Notes: generated by a model from the sequence alone, not told the origin. 64,000 nucleotides of DNA from Nematostella vectensis (GCF_932526225.1 NC_064035.1:3471501-3535500); one strand, 5' to 3'; positions 35,768-48,834 are shown, counted from the first letter of the stretch. Numbers and translations: made by a program.

Positions 35768-38700
35768 AGCCTTGTAAAACCCACAGTATGATTCATGTGA
35801 TAGTTTGGAGGCATCGCTTCACTAGTATAGCGCAAATTGTTTATTTCTCTAAAATAATCAAAATGGGACTATTCTAAGGATGTTTTCAGTAGCACTAGTT
35901 AACTGATATGGTTGACTAATAGCAAAATGCTTGACTCTTTCTAGACTATTATTACATAAAAGGCACCGCATATCGGCTCTTAAAAACACGAAAAGGAATT
36001 TAGAAAAAAAAGTTTTAACAGGGGCGAATTGCGAGCACAATTTCACGAGTTTCTAACAGTAGGAGTGTAAATATAAGCACTGTTGAAGCTGTTTGACCAA
36101 GTCAAAAGAGAACTAGAACAATTTTTACGGCTTTGCGTTGGAAGCCAAATTCCGTTTGAAATTACAGAAATTCATATTTATTACTTAAAGTGTTGTATAT
36201 TCAAGCTATTTATGGTTATAATCACAACAGCTATTTTTCTTGCCTTTTGGTCTTGAAAATATAGCCTGTCCACTCTCTAGAGCTTTAATATTTACAGATA
36301 CAAGACATTGAATTTTCGACCTTCTTGGCATAAAGACGAGAGAGCAGAAAATTTTCGATTAAAAGAAGTGTCCGGTATTAAACAAATTGTGGTTGCTTGC
36401 TTCCTTCCCTGGCCCAGCCACGCTTTGTACTTCAAGTGCTTACCCTAAATGACAGAGACCTTTGTTAACAAGAAGCCTATCTTGGTAATCCAACAGAGAA
36501 CCCTAATATCTAAATACAGCCCCATGGCGAGCTGGACAAAGAAACTCCCTGCCTAGAGGTTTAAGATGTGTCCTCCCTCTCAACAGCACGCATTACTTGA
36601 CACACAAGACCAAACTTTAAAATCCACACTACCACTACAGGAGGTTGCCATAAAAGTTAACGGGCATTCAAAACTTGGAGCTTGGTGTCTAGGTACATTG
36701 CATAACTTTAAACTTTATCCCAGTCTATGTATTAACCCAGGCCAGATGTGTTTTCAACCATGTTTTCTTATTTAGGATTTAGAAACTTTCTAACAACCGA
36801 ATATAACTCAAAGAAAAAAGAACATTAATGAAACTACTTAGTAAGGGTTTATTGGTCGGCATCACGGCTGTGTTGAAGTATGCCCCGAGAGCGAGAGCAT
36901 ACTTTTAAACACACTTTTCTTAAAGAGAACTAGAAAACGAGAAAGCAATAGCTTTAGGAAACGACAACAAAATTAAACGGGGATCATAAATGAGCTTTTG
37001 TGCTTTTGAATGTTATTTTTTCTGTGTGGGGGCAAATTGGGACATTGACTAATCGATGTGTTTATGTACGCGTTTCATTTAAAAAAATGTGTCAAAATCA
37101 ATATTGATTCAACTAATTCTCAAAAACCTGCGAAATAGATCAGAAAACAATAAATACGAAATATATCCGATGTCATATCGAAAACACGGATATTTCATGC
37201 AATGCGAGCAAAAACAATCATTTAAAGCTGGCAACACTGAAGCCAGTCTTTGGGGTTGGCTTTATTCATGAGCACATATGGGAACGAGACGAGGCTTATC
37301 TGAACGGTTCTAACTCCCTATGTGCTTAACACTTTCTCGTAAAATCGACCGACTAACGAGAATTCGGTGATATGTTATCTTATGGGCTAGAAGTGCGTTG
37401 TCGCCATCGGGCAAACCAACGGGTGTCATATTATAACTAGTGGAATTATAAAGAGCAAAGCTATTTCGCGGCTGTATTCAACACCGGGCACTCGACCACC
37501 CCCGTACAAGAGCAGTAAAGAACACATCAATGAACAGCGTTCAGACGTAAATAGCGAACCCCGCGCGGCCCCTTAAATACAACACAAACAAGAGATTCTA
37601 TAGAAACTATCGTGTTTCCTTTTGGCCCAAGGGCGAAACGAGGAGCTTGTTTGATTGATCGAAAACATTATTAAAGAATGTTTCGATATAATTGAGAGGA
37701 CCAAGCATGTCCGGAACACAGAAGAGAGCACCGGCAGATCGGCTTCTTTGTGCTCGAACACGATCCAATTCCAGTCTTCCTACACCTTAAGATAACCGCT
37801 ATTTTCCTTAAAAAAAACCTCTCATTTCGCGTGAATCCCATAACTCCCCTGTGGGAAGCGATTCAAAAATCAATTTTCGAGCATAGAGATAATAGTTTAA
37901 GCTAGAATAAAGAGGCAAGATGGCATCACCATAGTGTAGTGTCGATTGTTATGCATGCCAGTATTAATACGGACGAACAAAACAGTACTGTATCGTATAA
38001 ATCACTCGTGCTCTAATGCTCTATAGCCCTATAGGTTGTTTTCTCTGCAATATCGAGTGTACCGTTCGATGAGAGTCCCAGCGAGTGCGTGATTTGCCGG
38101 GAGTCGCTCATGAGAGGAGTCGGCGAATGTTCCTTTTGTGGTTAAAGACGCGATTCACAGGTGCCTTTGACCGTACGAGAGAAGTGAAAAATCTTAATGA
38201 ACGAAGACCATATGCCTTAATGGCGGCTAATAGCTCACTTGCGAAGGGTTTTGTGGATACCCTCTGTTTTGCCCAGCGGGGGTCGGGTCAAAGTGTCTAG
38301 ATCTTAAACTCTCTTCTTTTCAACTCACAAAAGCCTACCAACGCCAACTTCATTGCCGACACTTGTGTCAAGGAATGAAAATACTCCTGGCAGAATTTCA
38401 AATCATAAAACCTGTGAACTTTTGGTTATACGAATTGGTTATAGGTGTGAGGGCATAAAGCCTGACTACATAAAACTTTCTGTGATTGCCTTTTTATTTT
38501 GCCGTCGGTTTCTACGAAGTTTTTATCTGCTTTTACAAGGGTTACTTTCCTCGGCTCCATTACTAAGATGACAAGACAAAACATCCATTTAGAAGTTTAG
38601 GTATTTGCAAAAACATAGCGGCTACTTCAAAGCAGGCGTTGACCACAGAGGTCGGAAAAAGCATATAGGTGACGCCAGTCGAAGATTTCAAACAAAGCAG

Positions 38701-39730
38701 AAACGTTTCTCCTTAAAAAGACACAGAACTGCTGAAGCGAAACCAGAAATGTGAGTAAATAATATTCGTTTATCTTTTAGCCCCTTAAAAGTATAACTCT
38801 GTTGGTTGATCAATGTTCAAATAAAAGAAAATATCAAAATATGCACTCCAAAGACATGTCTAATATTCGAAAGGAGGAATTGTGGTGTATCAAATGTTAT
38901 TTAATGATTTAACTGCTACATAAGTACCGTATAAAGCTCTTAATCCATTATATTTCACAAAAAGAGAGCGCCAGGAGAATCCTCCATATTTGCATCGCTG
39001 TTACCACGCAAGGAGTCGAGGTGAGATGAAGACGAACTATGGCACACTGAAAACAGGACTGACAAGACTTTGTAAGAATACGGTAAGGGTCTGTCTTATT
39101 CTAATGCGAATAGAATTGTAACGATCAACAGGGAACCGGGAACATTCACAGGAAAAGTTCAACAATCACTTCAAGTTAACAAACAACCACCGGTAAATTC
39201 AAATATTAAGTCCTTTTGTTGAATATTTGCCGGGTTGTTGTGTGGGACACCGGTAACAATGAGGTCGATTACTGTAACGAGGCCTTGGACCTGGCCATCC
39301 GTTCGTGATTACCACACTATAGCAGACCTGTTTAAAGGGTGGCAGTTTACCCAAATTCAATTATACATAGCTATACACACGTTTACCGTTTTAGGGCATC
39401 GGTTGCTCAGTGCACAGTTAAGGTGTGTTCAAAATCAGCGGGATGCCCCAATGAATAACAATCAATAACAATTGGATTAAAACGCTTTTGGTGTTAATGA
39501 GATTCGAAACCTACTTCACCACGCGGGTTTTGTTCTCATTCAAGAAATAAGTATCTACTAAGCAATTCATAATGGTATCAACAAGATAACTTTTCAGTGG
39601 TTGAGAAGTCGTAAAGGTCTGATTCACCCAAGTAGCAGTTTTGCCCTCTGCTTCTCAAGGAGCTGGTTTATGTAACGAGAAAGGATAATTTCCTAAATCA
39701 TAATGCATTAAGGGAACTTTTAAAGCTCAC
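35768..39730. other. Sp6-9 3' flank and gene-free stretch
   Basis: The first few hundred bases are presumably the Sp6-9 3' UTR. Beyond that I see no exon. An imperfect inverted repeat with AACAACC/GGTTGTTG arms lies near 39178-39240. Confidence 0.4.
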
Positions 39731-40239
39731 TGGCATTCACACATGGACACTAATCGAGCCAAGGCGGGACGCAAGCACACGTTTATTACCCGTGTAGTTT
39801 GGCAACCATGGACAGCTGTTTCGTCCTTAGTAGGACTCGTCAGCATGGCATGGCCGGTTTGCCACAGTTAAACTTCATCCTCAATCTACTGGGGGGCGAC
39901 TTCGACTCGAATCCATGTGGGATCTAAACCTAGAGTCCCGTCTTGGCCCGACTGGTGCCAATGTGTGTCTGCTTGAGTGCTATCATAATTTATTTTTTTC
40001 TAAACGACCATAGAGAGGAAACCGGCATTCTTACGTTTTTTTAATTCATCTTATATAATCACATATGTTCACTATTTTAGCGTCTCTCCCCGATCGAATC
40101 TACATTTTCATGAGCACTTTAGACACTAGCCGGAGCATGCTAGCAAGCAGTCTCGCACCCTAACAACAGCGGCCTGAAAAGAGAGGGGGGGGAGGTGGAT
40201 CTGGGATGGAGGGAAGGTGCGGTTGAGTCGCGCTTAGCT

Positions 40240-40306
40240 AGCCTGAGTATTTTTTTAGGCTTTTTTTTAGTCCCCCCCCTCCCCTGAGGGCCTTGATACT
40301 CAGGCT
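40240..40306. repeat. Hairpin with AGCCTGAGTAT arms
   Basis: AGCCTGAGTAT at 40240-40250 pairs perfectly with ATACTCAGGCT at 40296-40306 around a T-run and C-run. CGCTTAGCTA before the left arm and ACGCTTAGCC after the right arm are also similar, but in direct orientation. Confidence 0.55.
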
Positions 40307-40445
40307 ACGCTTAGCCGGCTGCTTTTCTCTTCCACCATCTACTGTTTACCAAAAATCCCTTTCCCGTTCCTGGGGAATAAAATTCCTTGCCCGGAAACTC
40401 AAATCCCGTTTAGCGCCCTAGAATCAAGAAAAATTCTAGTTACTG

Positions 40446-41331
40446 TTACACCCCTTCAGGTTCCTGAACAAATAATCCACTCGTGCTCATCCCCCGACGT
40501 ACATCGATAACAGCCAAAAGCAATCGTTGACCACTCTTGTTTGCTAGTACTATAGCCTGACCCGCCGAATCCCATCCTATCTCACCCCATGTCACTCCCA
40601 CTGTCTGCCTCCCATGGCGACGGCCAACTCTGTCGTAAGTGAACACTTTCGGATATAAAACTGTCTGCTTAAAAGATAAACTACCCCTAACAGATTCCAA
40701 AGAAAATGGAATGTAGATAAATTAAAGTGACAGAGACTAACTTAATATGAACTAGAGCACTTTATTGCCATTTTGCGCGCTTTCATTACCAAGCAATGCA
40801 AATTCAACACCGTAAAACACGGAAATCCCCACACGGTTATAGCCGATTGTCTATTCACAGGCTCTCAAATCCATTTTGCGTTTAAAAAGGACACTTGAGC
40901 TGTCGCTATAGTAGAGGACTGATAGGTGAAGAGTTTACTGTGCACGAAGCGAGAAGGAACAAACTGAGCACTGCTGTTCTCGATTGCCACACAGCACACC
41001 GTAACCCAATCCGTACCTCTCCATCTCGGCAAGTCGCATCTCAACCTAGACCCCGTGTTTCAAAATCAACCTTATATCGCCAACAGCCTAACGCCAACGT
41101 ATTCTTGGCCAGTAATAAAGTGGTGTTATAGTATAGCCAGACCCCATCCCACCCTATCCCCCCTACTTCGTCTGGTCCCACCTCTCTGTATACCCCCGTA
41201 ACGCTCACCAAACCAGCACCATTACTGGCCAAAAGCACTCGGTCGGCACTTAAGAAGTACACTGTGAAGCGGCCTAACCCCGGACTCTCATTTCTGGTGG
41301 TGCGGAAAAAGCAATTAGTGTAAAAGAGCAT
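40446..41331 (-). other. Two related open segments, unknown
   Basis: Two minus-strand open stretches (40700-40446 and 41331-41041) share a loosely repeated pattern, VGVTWGEIGWDSAG versus VGPDEVGGIGWDGVW, followed by hydrophobic residues (IVLA, TLLLA). The similarity is visible in the DNA too (TATAGCC-GACCC-CCCATCC). This could be a decayed repeat or exons of an unrecognised gene. I cannot assign a function. Confidence 0.2.
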
Positions 41332-42639
41332 GAGAGTAATACTAATTCCAGAAATTTACTCCCACGAAAGCTAGAGTAACCATGCTCTAGAATATCTAAA
41401 ACAGTGTGTGGATGAAAAGATTTCTTCTTATTTCTTCAAAAACACCAAGATTCACACTCGAATCGATCATACTAACATTACTAATGGCTTCAACACAGGG
41501 CCACAGGACTCGTCGGTACACAGTTTAGCTAATCGCCTCCACGCTGACGTTTTCCTTTATTCAATTCGTGGCAGCCTTCGGAGATATGTCATTTCAGCAG
41601 CCGACTGCTCTTTGCCAATTAACAAATGATAGCGGTTAAAGCCCATGGGCGCAACGCGATCGCAAAGGTCACTGTCACTAGCCGACGTGCTATATAAACA
41701 CCAAAAAAGCATCCGAAAAAGCCTAACGCTCTCTGGTATGAAAAATCATGCTCTATATCTTAGGAGTTAGGCGTATAATCATGCCATATACCTTAGGAGT
41801 GAGGCGTATGCTTAACTGTGTTTCAAACGCGTTGATGATTGTCATATATCAAGCGGGTTCGCCACTTCTAGGTGGCGCGCAATTAAAACATTGCCTCCGA
41901 TGTGAGCTTTCAAAGCGTAATAGTTGAGTAGACCGCCACTAATAACAATCCATTTGATGGTTGGTATTCGATGGAAAAAATGCCCGAGGAAAGTGGCGGC
42001 GACATCAAAGAACGGGACAGAAGCTCGTAGAAAATAGTTGGATTCGATTAAAAAAGCCAGGCTTTCTATCATCGCGAGACCTTCGCCTGGAGCAAATAAC
42101 GGAGTAAAGTGAACCACTGGTACACTTCAGACGCGCCGCGCATTTCATTCGTTTAAGCGCCAAGATTCCAGAATTGAGTAGAAATGAAAAAATGAATTTC
42201 ACCTAATTTCATACAGCGTGTTTTGCTATCAAATGCACTTCCCATTGGGGTTTTCCAGTGGATTTATTAGTCTTATAAGAGGCGTGTTTTCCCCTCCCAC
42301 CTATAAACAGTCTTCAGCCCTCGCTAGCGTACGGTCGGCCCCTTGTCATCTCTAGTGACAGAGATCTTATTGGGTCAAACATACAATCATTACAGTCGTG
42401 CCAAACAATCTCCAGACAAACCGCACAGCAGATTTGGGGCCGAAATGATTGAAAACTTTAGAAATTGCACCAAAATGTTCTTACCCAATGAAATACAAAG
42501 CCTAGAACACGCACTAAATCTAACAAAAAACGTCTTTTGTGTGAATGAGCCAGCCTGTCCATCAAAGAGAGAGGAAGTGGAGATACATTTATCTATTATA
42601 TACACTAAAACCCTACTAACCAGAAGTAGGATAACTTAA

Positions 42640-42800
42640 ATACCCTGCTAATTTAAACTGAGTTCGTATTTTCGGTCATTTTACTCGGATATCTCGAACA
42701 CAAAACTCGGATATCTCGAACACAAAACTCTGCTAACTCGAACTTCCCGCAAGTTCCCCTTAGCGAGCCATAAGTTCCTCTAGAAATGTTGATCGATTTT
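42640..42800. repeat. AACTCGAA-type repeat fragment
   Basis: ACTCGGATATCTCGAACACAAA occurs as two tandem 23-bp units, followed by CTGCTAACTCGAACTTCCCGCAAG. A similar AATAACTCGAATTCCGCAAG is found at about 47347, beyond the right end of the TTAA element. Such phrases are common in pogo/Tigger-type fragments (inferred). Confidence 0.4.
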
Positions 42801-42866
42801 GATTCCTATTTGCGATTGTTTATTATTCTTGAGGGAGTTTCACGCACACATTCATTAAATTGTTAA

Positions 42867-43409
42867 GAGTGTATCCAGGAGTGGACCAGGCAAGGGTGAT
42901 ACATGCCATCTCACCGATTTCAATGAAACTTGGTCAGATTGAAGTATCCACCCAACAACTCAAACTGCCGAAGTGGTTCAGATTTTGGAATAATCCGGGG
43001 GGAGTTATGACCACCCCCCTGGTTTTTGGCCATAAATTCGGGAAAATCGCCTGAAATAAGTATGAAATGTTGACCCCACTCCTGGTCACGGATTACAAGG
43101 GAATTCCATAATGTTTTATGTGAGTAAAGATCCATCCTTTCTTGGTTTACAACCAAGGTTTCAAATCATTTGGAGAGACAGGTGCCAATCAAGGGCTACA
43201 CGTGTCTACCATGCCACGCATGGTTTCGCTGGTCGGGCAAAATAGCTCCATTTCAGTGTCACATATCTCCAATGCGCAACTTTCTTTTCACAAACTGTTT
43301 TTACCATCACTCAAAGTTATCTTTAAACTTAACAAATCCGTAATAAAATTCTCGGGACTTGATATTTTTTTCCAACAGTAATTATTTTAATCATCCTACT
43401 ACTCACTGA
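42867..43409 (+). repeat. Left inverted repeat of the TTAA element
   Basis: Inverted copy of 46738-47280. It carries a 78-codon open frame (MVVNQERMDLYSHKTLWNSL at its start) that is also open in the other arm with only two residue changes. Open frames on the opposite strand are equally preserved, which points to recent copying and not to selection on protein. Confidence 0.75.
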
Positions 43410-44029
43410 TGATGGTATGTAGAAAATTTCGAATTTCTTATAAAAAACGCGGTTGTGATTCTTTGGCAACAATTCGCAGCTTATATGTTTGACAATTATA
43501 CGTTAAGAATAAGTTGAATAAGAACTGGGTTGCCATGGTTACAACAATAATGGGGGAATGTCAAATCCCATTTTGTTCTATATAAGCAAAACATCTGATA
43601 TATCAGTTACCAGGGATCAAATTGTTTACTTAAAAGTTGTTCACGACCTTATTCTTCTATTAATATAATAACGGCAATAACTACCTTAACCTTCGGTTCG
43701 GACGTACACGCCAACGCATATCTCCACATCTACATATATTAGGGCGCTGCAGGGGGTCGTGACATTATCAAGAATGGACAAGAAAAAGGCTGGCACCATC
43801 TTTGATTTGTCAGTAAACTGAATTTCCTAAAAAAGCTAGAAAAAGGGACAAGGTATGCTAACAATGCCATTCCAGTTGGGAATTTTAGACAAAAATCAGT
43901 AATATAGCTGCGCCATGTAACTCATGACGTTATAACTCATTTCAATAGCAGCCTGACACTACACAAAGTGAATAAACTACTAAAACAGCAAGGAGTGAAT
44001 GTCTTTGAGACAGTACATAGCTGTGTATC

Positions 44030-45145
44030 TTTAAAGCTCTAGCTCTCTCTGGATCTCGAGTCTTGTCTGCATTTGTTCAGCGTCTTGAACAAAGTCCTCT
44101 TTGTCCTGGTCGGGACTCAGATTTGCCTGATCAATGGCCAGTCGCCCACTCCTATAAAGAACGGACAATCGGCTGAAATATCGAGCAATCTGATCTGCGG
44201 AAAGCTCCCTTCCTTTTTGAACAGTTTCTTGCTGCTTGCGTCATGAGCTGATTGCATCTTTGCACAGACATCTTGTTGCCTTATGGGTTGTCTTGAGCTC
44301 CCAACCAGCTTGGCGTACAGGGCTGCTAGACGTAGATGGTGCAATCTTGGCGACGTTTCCACTTGGCACTACCCTATGCAAGTAGCTACCAGTCATCTCC
44401 CTTGTCGTTTTATGCCCACTTCTTCTTTATAGTGTGTCGTAAGTAGACTCTCTTTCTTGTCGTATCAGATGCTTTCCTGTGTCCAAGTGGTTTTGAAGAC
44501 TCTCAAAAGACGGGTATGTCTTTATACATCCATCTTCTGGACAGGAGAGTAGGCAGTGGTTGGTCTTGACGAGGTTGCCTGTGGACTGATGATCTTAGAA
44601 TGCCAGTTTGTTGCAGTCTACCAAATGGCAGACAGACAATTAGACGTGTTGCACCCTGGGTTGGCCCGAACCGTCTTAGCTTCTCTGGCGTAAAACGTTT
44701 ACCAGGCCCTACATTGTAGGCTTTCCAAGCTCGGAGATCTCTAGACTCAAAGCAGAAGTTGTTAAGAGCCTGGATATTTTATGGGCTTTCATGGTTTGGC
44801 TGTCCTCGTTGACCTTAGCGACCGCTGCCAGGCATCCTTTTATTACACCATACGACTCCATTGCAACCTTCACGCCTTTGCACATTTTATGTCGTTCCCT
44901 TCGTTGATGAACCTCCGAATGTGGCTCTTGACTGTAGCGGTGCGCTTGTCGCATACATCCTTTCCCGCCTGTGGGTCACTAAAATCATACCTGGCTACGT
45001 TTATGCCTGCACGCTCCCCAATGGAGGGCAGGGACAGGGCATGGTAGGCAGAATGATAACAGCCCGAGGAACGCTTTGGTGAGGTGTGGTTTGGCAGCTT
45101 CAAGGGTTTCAAGGGTGTGCTTTATTCTTGAAGCAACCGCAAACT
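44030..45145 (-). pseudogene. Degenerate C2H2 transposase-like gene
   Basis: Coding traces run on the minus strand in several frames, so frameshifts and stops have accumulated. In order: HTLETLEAAKPHLTKAF (about 45120); then in another frame GCYHSAYHALSLP and ERAGINVARYDFSDPQAGKD (about 45055-44985) and ESYGVIKGCLAAVAK; then near 44560-44470 a C2H2 finger CPEDGCIKTYPSFESLQNHL ending GKH (C-x4-C-x12-H-x5-H); then traces to about 44030. From memory these phrases match a multicopy cnidarian family with an N-terminal core containing YDFSDPQAGKD and a C-terminal C2H2 finger. Its place between TTAA-flanked inverted repeats suggests it is the element's own transposase, but the DDE residues cannot be assigned with certainty. 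Confidence 0.6.
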
Positions 45146-46052
45146 AGTTTTGTGTACATTCCTCAAATGCACGTATGTACGTTGTGGTATGAAACAGAAG
45201 AGTAAAAATAATACATACTTTAGTCACACTGTAATTTATGGACAGAACATTTTGTTTACAGCTGGTTTCTGTCATGTTTCTCTTTGTGGTGTGCTGTGCG
45301 TGTAATATGCCCCCCCCCCCCCCCATATAACGACAGGCTACGATCATAACAACCAAATGAGATTTATGTACAACGGGCTCTGAGAATTCCTTCGTTAATG
45401 CGGCGTTGTCATGGTAGCAAGGTAAAATGTATATACCTTATCAGAGATGTTACATAAAATATTACACGATCTTTAACATAAAGAGTTGAGTTTTCTATGA
45501 GTAACTAATCAACGAGGGGCGTAGCGCCGTGTTGACTATTTTGCTCGTAGAATACTACTCGTAGTATACTCCCCTAGCTTTTCAAAGCATCCTTTTTCTA
45601 CCAATACTTTTGTTTGAAAGCTTGTGTTTTTGCTGCTCACCATCTATCAACAAGTAGATAGTAAGTCAAAATCTAGTTTGCTTTTACTACGTATATATTA
45701 CCTCAATAGCATCCATACTCTTGGTAATCGCTACGGTCACATGCCATGATTTGCCTTTTTTTAACATACTAGTCTCAGGCGCGTACATGTATTCATTATC
45801 AGGAGAACCTGGTTTGCGGTTAGGTTGTTAATGATATCGCTCTTTGCTACATCCTGTGTATAGGATAACTTAGTCAATCAAACCAAACAATCAAAACAAG
45901 ACAAACCGTCCCCAAAAGCTTGTGTCTGACTACGCGCTATTCCCCAACGAGACAAGGATTTTGGATTCGCAGAGGTCGCGCAACAACGAATTTGGCTGTA
46001 AAAAAAAAAAAAAAAAATATGAAAATACTGCGAATGCGCGCGGCTGTGCACC
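45146..46052. other. Interior of the TTAA element, non-coding
   Basis: Holds a C-run at about 45310-45325 and an A-run at about 45999-46016. No exon is supported. Confidence 0.5.
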
Positions 46053-46171
46053 ATTTGTGACTGAATGTCTACCAAAGTCAACAAGACTTTGGTAAACATT
46101 CAGTCACAAATCATTCACACAATCAATCACACTGATCATTGCGTGACAATGCTGTCACGCAATGATCAGTG
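46053..46171. repeat. Two adjacent hairpins
   Basis: The first hairpin pairs 46053-46079 with 46085-46111 (27-base arms, one mismatch, 5-base loop). The second pairs 46130-46148 with 46153-46171 (19-base arms, perfect, 4-base loop ATGC). They share no obvious sequence. They lie inside the TTAA element between the gene remnant and the right arm. Confidence 0.85.
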
Positions 46172-46737
46172 AATTGTTCTTGTGTTGACCCCTGGTGTTG
46201 ACTCACCTAGTACTTATTGTTTATAAAGAAAGCTGCTTTTTGAAATTATTATAAGCCATACATTTGATTATGTACTACGAGGAACTTGTATTTTAGAAAC
46301 AAGATGTTTAACAAAAAGATGGTGCAACGATTTACCGATGTGCACTACACTAATTTATCGATTTTGCACAAAGAAGATATTTAGGTCCAGTCGTTGAAAA
46401 GCGCAAGAAGGATGTATTAGATAGCAAGACAAGATCATGTTGAGCTTGTAACTAAATAGTTCAGTAGCCTTGAATGAAAAAAAAAAAAACGGCACTACTG
46501 GCACAAATGCGCTTTTTACTAAAATGTCGATTTGAAACTGACATTGTTGCAGTAACGTACATAATTTGTGACGGATATTTATTCGGATATTACCTTCAGT
46601 CAACACAGAACTTCATAACTTATATCTTCTATCATTTTAAAACATATAGGCTGCTAATTGTAGCCCAAGAATCATTACTGCAATATTTTTTAATGTGAAA
46701 TTTTTTTTTTAATGTGAAATTTTTTTTATGTACCAGA

Positions 46738-47280
46738 ATCAATAAGTAGTAAGGTGATTAGAATAATTTTTGTCGGAAAAAATACCAAGTCCCGAGAATT
46801 TTATTACGGATTTGTTAGGTTTGAAGATGAGTTTGAGTAATGGTATAAACAATTTGTGAAAAGAAAGTTGCGCATCGGAGATATTTGACACTGAAATGGA
46901 GCTATTTTGCCCGATCAGTGAAATCATGCGTGACATGGTAGACACGTTTAGCCCTTGATTGGCACCTGTCACTCCAAATGATTTGAAACCTTGGTTGTGA
47001 ATCAAGAAAGGATGGATCTTTACTCACATAAAACATTATGGAATTCCCTTGTAATCCGTGATCAGGAGTGGAGTCAACATTTCATGCTTATTTCAGGCGA
47101 TTTTCCCGAATTTATGGCCAAAAACCAGGGGGGTGGTCATAACTCCCCCCGGATTATTCCAAAATCTGAACCACTTCGGCAGTTTGAGTTGTTGGGTGGA
47201 TACTTCAATCTTACCAAGTTTCATTAAAATCGGTGAGATGGCATGTATCACCCCTGCCTGGTACACTCCTGGATGCACTC
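46738..47280 (-). repeat. Right inverted repeat of the TTAA element
   Basis: Inverted copy of 42867-43409, ending in CACTC next to TTAA at 47281-47284. Differences from the left arm are scattered substitutions and small indels. Confidence 0.75.
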
Positions 47281-47284
47281 TTAA

Positions 47285-48830
47285 TATAAATTGTTCATAA
47301 TCTCAAAATATGAGCAGCTAATACATATTTTAATAAATCGACCCCAATAACTCGAATTCCGCAAGCTCTAAATGATTTTTGGATATATACAACTGCTTAT
47401 ATGAAGCTGATTTCGCAAAAAGGCAGCCTTAGAAATGGCACGTAATTGATATTATATTCACTTGCTTCTTGTATAATGACTGCGTACTGCTATAGAAGCC
47501 CAAATATGCAGCAATTTCTTGTAGAAAGTCTTTTTATGGAAAACCTTTTTAAGATTAGCTATATGTGCATTTTCATTTCTCCTTTTTTTCATTTCTACAT
47601 TATTTTATTGTATTTTTCGATTGATGACTACATTCATTTTTAGTCAAGTCTGCCTTGTTCTTGTTTTTGAGAACATAACATACTGAAATAATTTGAAAAT
47701 ATATAATTAAACTGCGACGTTCGTGGGAATAATAGAAGCTCTACTTTTAAGGAGATAATAAAAAAATGAGAAAAGTAAAAAAGCTTATACATGCAAAAAC
47801 AGCCTCAAATAATTTTCTTCTTCTCAGTCTCAGATATTTTTCTTTTTATTCTCTGCCGACGCATTTTAGAGATTTTTATATCTTTTCTCAAAAAGTCCAA
47901 ACAAGTCCCCTAACTAATAAAATAAATAAATAAATAAATAAATAAAACATACCACCATTAATATCTCATATATATTTTTCGTGAAACCCATTTTCTCATT
48001 CAATGTCTTTATCATGTACAATATACCATCAAAGTGTGTGGCTGATATTGAAGTATTCCTGAAAATACTCTCAAGCAAATGTAAAGAGCAGCCCGCCGGT
48101 CAGACTCAATCATTGTGTGCTCTCCAGGTTCATTAAGATGATATGTAGATCATCCTACCACCAAAAACAAAACGCAAAAAACTAATAATATAATTTCAGA
48201 GCAATCCCCTGTTGCACTTTGATACGAAACTTCTAAAATCGAAGTAAATTAGCCAGCAAGCGCATGAAGATTTGCTCTCCACCTGCCGTACAGAGCTAAC
48301 TAGGTTTCTAATCAACGCTGCTAAAATCGCCTCAAGAAACAGACTTCAATATCTCTGCTTGCATGTCCTCGCTCAAATAACTCGAACGCTTTAGTGGCTA
48401 CACAAAGAGACCGCCAGGACGCTCGGGACGGCTCACTTACTAAGGCGATTAATTAGCTGACAAACATCCTCTGCCTCACTAGGATGCCAGATCGGAAAAC
48501 ACAAACCCCCGTTGGAAGGCTAGATGTAAAAACAACGTAACTGGTTCATCGATGGTATCCGGGAAGTCGAGATGTGCTTGAAAAGCGCGCAAAGTGCTGT
48601 TTAAATCGTTGGATAATGTCAAAGTTGGTTCGTACGTGCGCACTCGAGAAGTCAAACCGAGAGAGAAGGTCGCATTTCGCCTCAAGCGACAAGTTGTAAT
48701 AGGCGTTTGGGCAATTATCCATATGTTGAATTAAAATACTTGTGTTTTGTTCTAATTAGGTGAGATAATGAGTCTAATTGGACGGCGGTGCCTAAAGGGA
48801 ATAGATGTTATTTTATACTGTGTTTTTCAT
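47285..48830. other. Gene-free stretch
   Basis: AT-rich. It includes an (AATA)n microsatellite at about 47918-47946 and an AACTCGAA-type fragment near 47347. No exon is supported. Confidence 0.5.
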
Positions 48831-48834
48831 AGGA

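Larger units (their letters stand above)
42867..47280. mobile_element. TTAA-flanked element with about 540-bp inverted repeats
   Basis: The arms 42867-43409 and 46738-47280 are inverted copies, roughly 90% alike by eye over their full length. Both begin at the outside with GAGTG(T/C)ATCCAGGAGTG, and TTAA abuts both ends (42863-42866 and 47281-47284), the target expected of TTAA-specific DNA transposons such as piggyBac or Kolobok. The interior of about 3.3 kb carries a degenerate minus-strand gene (44030-45145) and two hairpins. The superfamily is not certain. Confidence 0.7.

Noticed and set aside
39735-40000. A possible tRNA-derived SINE (a segment with GACTCGTCAG and a TTCGACTCGAATCC phrase resembling a B box)
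   Set aside because: No clear A box at the right spacing, no tail and no target duplication could be shown, so I did not call it.
42920-47227. A 78-codon frame preserved in both arms of the TTAA element
   Set aside because: The opposite-strand frame is equally preserved, so sequence identity between recent inverted copies explains it without protein selection.
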